Origin: Dactylosporangium sucinum
Lineage (GTDB): Bacteria; Actinomycetota; Actinomycetes; Mycobacteriales; Micromonosporaceae
Assembly: GCF_014647515.1 (NCBI RefSeq)
Contig: NZ_BMPI01000001.1
Coordinates: 186,001-250,000, forward strand
DNA: 64,000 nt
Direction of reading: 5' to 3'
Part shown: positions 60,680 through 64,000 of the stretch, piece by piece
Position numbering within the stretch: position 1 is the stretch's first letter
How the letters are laid out: every line of letters starts with the position of its first letter
Made by a program: the position numbers and the translations under genes
Notes under the pieces: model-generated
Seen by the model: only the letters and a program-made list of their open reading frames with translations
What the model was told of the DNA's origin: nothing
Database searches by the model: none

Positions 60680-61876
60680 ATGAGCAACCGACCGCGCGTC
60701 GCCGTGCTGTGCACGGTCTACTTCAAGGGCTCCCATGCCGATGTGATCGTCGGGCGTCTGCTGGACGGGTACCGCTTCGGCGGCGCACACCAGGAGGCGC
60801 GGATCGAGGTGGCGTCGGTGTACCTTGAGCAGCTCGGTTCGCATGACTTCGAGCCCATCTCACGCACCGACATCGGCACGGAAACACTGCGCGCCCACGG
60901 GATTCCGATGTTCAAGTCCGTCGGCGAAGCGATCTCCCTCGGCGGGTCAGGCGTGAACGTTGACGGTGTGCTGATCATCGGCGAGCACGGCGACTACGGA
61001 TGGGGCGAGTTCGAACAGAAGCTCTACCCTCGGCGGCGGATGTTCGACGCCAGTGTGGCGGCCATGGTCGCGGGCGGCCGGACCGTGCCGATCTTCGTCG
61101 ACAAACACCTGGCGTGGAGCTTCACCGACGCCGCGAGCATGGTTGCCGACGCCGAACGGCTGGGCATCCCGCTCCTCGCGGGCTCGTCCCTGCCGCTCGC
61201 CTGGCGCACCCCCACCGGTGCGAACTGGCCCTACGACGCGCCGATCTCCGAGGCTGTCGTCGCGGGAATCGCGGCGACCGAGCCCGGTTGCCGGCCGACC
61301 GAGATGAATGGCTTCCACGATCTGGAATTCGCCCAGGCGCTGCTGGAACGCCGAAGCGGCGGCGAAACGGGTGTCGCAACCGTCACGGCGGTGACCGGCG
61401 CGGCCGTGGAGCCGGCGATCGTGCTACGGCTCGGCGGCTCGGACCTGTTCGCCGCCGCGGTCGGCGCCCTGGGCATCGACACCGACGATCCGATCGGCTT
61501 CGCCCGCAGCTGCGCGAACGACCTGTTCCTCATCGAGTATGTCGACGGCACCTCGCTGACGGTGGTGAACTTTGATCTGCACGCCTACCGGGCCGCGATC
61601 GCCGTCCGTGGTCCCGACAACACGGTCGTGACATCACCCTGGCTCGACGAGCCCGACCACGGGCACTTCACGTTCCTGGTCCGACAGATCGAATCCCTCG
61701 TGCTCACCGGCATCAGCCCGTATCCGGTGACCCGGACGCTGCTGACCACCGGAATGATAGAGGCCGCGCTGAGGTCCCGCCGCGAGAAGCGGCTGGTCCC
61801 GACACCGCACCTGTCGCTGAACTACATCGCGCCGCAGGCGATCCCGGACACCGGCATCGACGAAGACCGACCATGA
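60680..61876 (+). CDS. Unknown 398-aa protein of the catabolic operon
   Basis: ATG 60680 has AAGGAGAAC upstream. The N-terminus (RVAVLCTVYFKGSHADVIVGR) reads as a Rossmann-like strand-loop-helix, followed by VDGVLIIGEHGDYGWGEFEQ and TVPIFVDKHLAW. No cofactor motif is complete. The C-terminal part alternates strands and helices. It overlaps the PLP-enzyme gene by 4 bp, which suggests a joint pathway step. Family not recognised. Confidence 0.75.
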   Translation: MSNRPRVAVLCTVYFKGSHADVIVGRLLDGYRFGGAHQEARIEVASVYLEQLGSHDFEPISRTDIGTETLRAHGIPMFKSVGEAISLGGSGVNVDGVLIIGEHGDYGWGEFEQKLYPRRRMFDASVAAMVAGGRTVPIFVDKHLAWSFTDAASMVADAERLGIPLLAGSSLPLAWRTPTGANWPYDAPISEAVVAGIAATEPGCRPTEMNGFHDLEFAQALLERRSGGETGVATVTAVTGAAVEPAIVLRLGGSDLFAAAVGALGIDTDDPIGFARSCANDLFLIEYVDGTSLTVVNFDLHAYRAAIAVRGPDNTVVTSPWLDEPDHGHFTFLVRQIESLVLTGISPYPVTRTLLTTGMIEAALRSRREKRLVPTPHLSLNYIAPQAIPDTGIDEDRP

Positions 61877-63060
61877 GCGTCCCCACCGCGTTCTCCTACC
61901 GGGAACTCGGCCTGCGGCCCGTGGTGAACGGGCTCGGCCCGGTGACGAGGCTTGGTGGCCTGCCGCTGTCCGACACGGTGATTGAGGCGATGCGCTGGGC
62001 GGTGGCCACGAACGTCCGGATGGACGAACTCCAAGAGGCGGTGGGGATCGAGCTCGCGCGCCTGCTGAACGTCCCGGCCGCATACGTCACGAGCGGGGCA
62101 TTTGCCGGACTGACGCTGGCTGCGGCGGTCTGCGCGGTCGGAGGCGACTCTCGCGGCGTGGACGAGCTGCCGATCACCGGCGCGCGCTCCCGCGTGATCG
62201 TGCAGATGGCCCACCGCGATCCCTACGACCATGCGATCACAGCGGTGGGTCTGCGCCTTACTGAGATCGGATATCCCTACTCGACGCGCACGCACGAGCT
62301 CGCGCGGGAGCTTGACGACACGGTCGCGGCGGTGCTCCACCGCCTCGGCGGAAACGGGGACGTGCTGCCGTTGCGGACAGTCGCCGAGCTGAGCCATGCC
62401 GCGGGTGTCCCGGTGATCGTCGACGCCGCCGACTACATCCCGCCGATCTCCCGGCTGCGGCAGCTGCTGGACGACGGGGCGGACCTGGTCGCGATCTCGG
62501 GAGGCAAGTCGTTTCGCGGCCCGCAGGCGTCCGGGGTGCTGTGCGGGCGAGCGGACCTCGTCCGTGATGTGGCGCTGCACCACCTGGACATGGACCTGCG
62601 AGAGGCGACGTGGCAGGCTTCCGACGTCACCGGGCTGTGGCCGACCGGGGGGCGCGAGGGCATCGGTCGCGGGATGAAGGTCGGCCGCGAACAGATCATC
62701 GGCCTGCTCGTCGCGGTCTGCGAGCATGTCGCGGAACCGGATCGGTGGGCCGGCCACTATGCGGCCGAGCTCGCCGCGTGCGAACGGGCATTGACGACTT
62801 GCGACACCTTGCGGGTGACTCGCGGGCACAACACGTTCATGGATGTCACCACCCTTGCGATCGATTTCTCCGCGACGGCGATCAGCGCGGATGAGGTTGC
62901 GCGGCAACTGGACCGGGGAACGCCGCGCATCCAGCTCAGCGAGCAGGACGCGTGGCGCAACGTCCTGATCGTCAACCCCTTGGGACTCGCGGCCGGTGAG
63001 GGCGCTCAGATCGGCGAACGGATCGTGAGTGTCGTCCAGGCGGCATCAGATGGGACCTGA
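61873..63060 (+). CDS. SelA/DgaE-like PLP-dependent enzyme
   Basis: 395 residues from ATG 61873 (ATGA overlap). The fold-type-I marks are RPVVNGLGPVTRLGG, the helix with NVRMDELQEAVG, Asp184 in VIVDAADYIPP and Lys212 in SGGKSFRGPQASG. This is the SelA-like group that contains D-glucosaminate-6-phosphate ammonia-lyase and related eliminases; no sel genes are near, so selenocysteine synthesis is unlikely. Elimination of ammonia from a 2-amino sugar acid would fit the sugar-type transporter and oxidoreductases. Substrate inferred only. Confidence 0.87.
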   Translation: MSVPTAFSYRELGLRPVVNGLGPVTRLGGLPLSDTVIEAMRWAVATNVRMDELQEAVGIELARLLNVPAAYVTSGAFAGLTLAAAVCAVGGDSRGVDELPITGARSRVIVQMAHRDPYDHAITAVGLRLTEIGYPYSTRTHELARELDDTVAAVLHRLGGNGDVLPLRTVAELSHAAGVPVIVDAADYIPPISRLRQLLDDGADLVAISGGKSFRGPQASGVLCGRADLVRDVALHHLDMDLREATWQASDVTGLWPTGGREGIGRGMKVGREQIIGLLVAVCEHVAEPDRWAGHYAAELAACERALTTCDTLRVTRGHNTFMDVTTLAIDFSATAISADEVARQLDRGTPRIQLSEQDAWRNVLIVNPLGLAAGEGAQIGERIVSVVQAASDGT

Positions 63061-64000
63061 CAGCGAGTCACGCCTGTCACTGTTGCGAGGCCCGTACCGA
63101 CTGGCCAGTTGGAGCATCTGCGCGCTTGTCTCGCTCAACGCTTTCGAAGGGATGGGTGTAGCGGCCGCGCTGCCCAGCGCGGTCGGCGACCTGGGTGGTC
63201 TCGCCGACTACGGATGGGTGTTCACGGGGTATCTCGCCACCAGTGTCATCGGTATGGCGAGCGCCGCGTACCTCTGCGACAAACATGGCGTGCGCGTCAC
63301 CATTCTCACCGCGGCGGCGCTGTTCATCGCCGGCCTTCTGCTCGCCGGAACCGCGACGGCGATGCTCCCGATGATCGCCGGACGAGTCATCCAGGGTCTC
63401 GCCGGCGGCGGCCTGATGACAACCGTCTATGTCATGGTCGGCGCCCTGTTCCCGGAGGCGTTGCGACCACGGCTGTTCGCGGTGATCTCGTTCTGCTGGG
63501 TGATACCGGGTATCGTCGGCCCGACCATGTCCGGCGCGCTCACCGAGCACATCGGCTGGCGATGGGTATTCCTCGGCCTCGTTCCGGTCGCGGTAGCAGC
63601 AGCGGCACTGTTGCTGCCTGCGTTGCGAGCCGTCCGTCCCGCCGCGCCCCGGACCGGCAACGCCAACCCGTCCCGCATCCGCAGCGCCGTTGCCGTCGCA
63701 ATCGGCATCGGCTGTGTCGAGCGCGGCGCACAACATCCTGGCGCGGCTACGCTGCTGGCCGCGGCAGTGGGGGTCGCGGCCCTCGCCTGGGGACTTCGGG
63801 GGCTCCTGCCACGGGGCACGGCGACCGCCCGGCCGGGGATTGGTGCGCCGGTTGCGCTGCGCGGCCTGACGGCTGGGGCGTTCTTCGGTGTCGAGTCGAT
63901 CTTGCCGCTGATGATGGCGACGCAGCATGGCCTCGGTCCCTTGCAGGCCTCGATTCCGCTCGCCTGCGCGGGATTGCCCTGTGCGATCAGTTCGTGGTGG
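63050..64000 (+). CDS. Major facilitator superfamily transporter (partial, right edge)
   Basis: ATG 63050 overlaps the end of the PLP gene by 11 bp, and 317 codons are visible before the edge. Hydrophobic helices start at LASWSICALVSLNAFEGMG. The loop AAYLCDKHGVRVTIL is the MFS motif A region, and AGRVIQGLAGGGLMTTVYV matches the DHA2/DHA1 drug-type group. It may export a product or import a related compound. The C-terminal part is missing from the window. Confidence 0.9.
   Translation, partial: MGPDSESRLSLLRGPYRLASWSICALVSLNAFEGMGVAAALPSAVGDLGGLADYGWVFTGYLATSVIGMASAAYLCDKHGVRVTILTAAALFIAGLLLAGTATAMLPMIAGRVIQGLAGGGLMTTVYVMVGALFPEALRPRLFAVISFCWVIPGIVGPTMSGALTEHIGWRWVFLGLVPVAVAAAALLLPALRAVRPAAPRTGNANPSRIRSAVAVAIGIGCVERGAQHPGAATLLAAAVGVAALAWGLRGLLPRGTATARPGIGAPVALRGLTAGAFFGVESILPLMMATQHGLGPLQASIPLACAGLPCAISSWW

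Noticed and set aside
61873..63060. Selenocysteine synthase (SelA) as literal function
   Set aside because: There is no selB, selC, selD or tRNA-Sec nearby, and the pathway context is catabolic, so the SelA-like sugar-acid lyase group fits better.
1..64000. Search for tRNA, rRNA, CRISPR arrays and insertion sequences
   Set aside because: None of the recognisable signatures (cloverleaf with CCA end, regular spaced repeats, transposase motifs with terminal repeats) was seen while reading both strands. A covariance-model scan was not possible.

Overview
The window is a very GC-rich (about 70% or more), densely coded actinobacterial chromosome segment. GTG starts, GGAGG-type ribosome sites, ATGA overlaps, a type VII secretion core (EccB, EccC, EccD and a mycosin) and a CGNR regulator all fit a filamentous actinomycete. 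A Micromonosporaceae-like host is my guess, not something the sequence proves. I saw no rRNA, tRNA, CRISPR array or transposase.

Region 1 (1-40995, all minus strand) is one collinear type VII secretion locus of about 41 kb. In transcription order it has an unknown soluble protein, mycosin, EccC, EccD, EccB, two EsxA/B-sized proteins, and two pairs of a small helical helper followed by a large substrate-like protein. A further secreted-type protein lies between the two pairs. Then come a YbaB-like protein, a beta-helix protein fused to two AAA+ ATPase modules, two unknown proteins, a small WXG100-like protein, and a giant gene that runs off the left edge after 5,854 codons. Three substrate-like proteins end in the same short tail, and two carry arrays of D-x-D-G-D-G repeats that look calcium-binding. 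The giant protein starts with a CpnT-like WXG100 domain and contains an HExxHxxGxxD site, an OTU-like domain with Ser in place of the usual Cys, and a macro-like domain. EccE and a canonical EccA are not visible.

Region 2 (41211-47451) holds a divergently transcribed two-helix membrane protein, a small unknown protein, and three predicted envelope or secreted glycan proteins with Pro/Ser linkers: a GH5 hydrolase, an alginate-lyase-like enzyme and an F5/8C (CBM32-like) binding protein. A small conserved-looking 90-residue protein follows.

Region 3 (47590-64000) is a catabolic island of two divergent operons around a regulatory gap at 58272-58494. The leftward operon codes for an ABC importer (lipoprotein and two permeases, no ATPase), a class V aminotransferase-like PLP enzyme, two amidohydrolases, a DUF4432-type mutarotase-like protein, a Gfo/Idh/MocA dehydrogenase, an M20 hydrolase and an SDR. 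The rightward operon codes for a creatininase-family protein, a CGNR zinc-finger regulator, a possibly RidA-like protein, an unknown protein, a SelA/DgaE-like PLP enzyme and an MFS transporter cut by the right edge. Together they suggest uptake and breakdown of an amino- or amide-bearing sugar-like compound. The substrate cannot be read from sequence.
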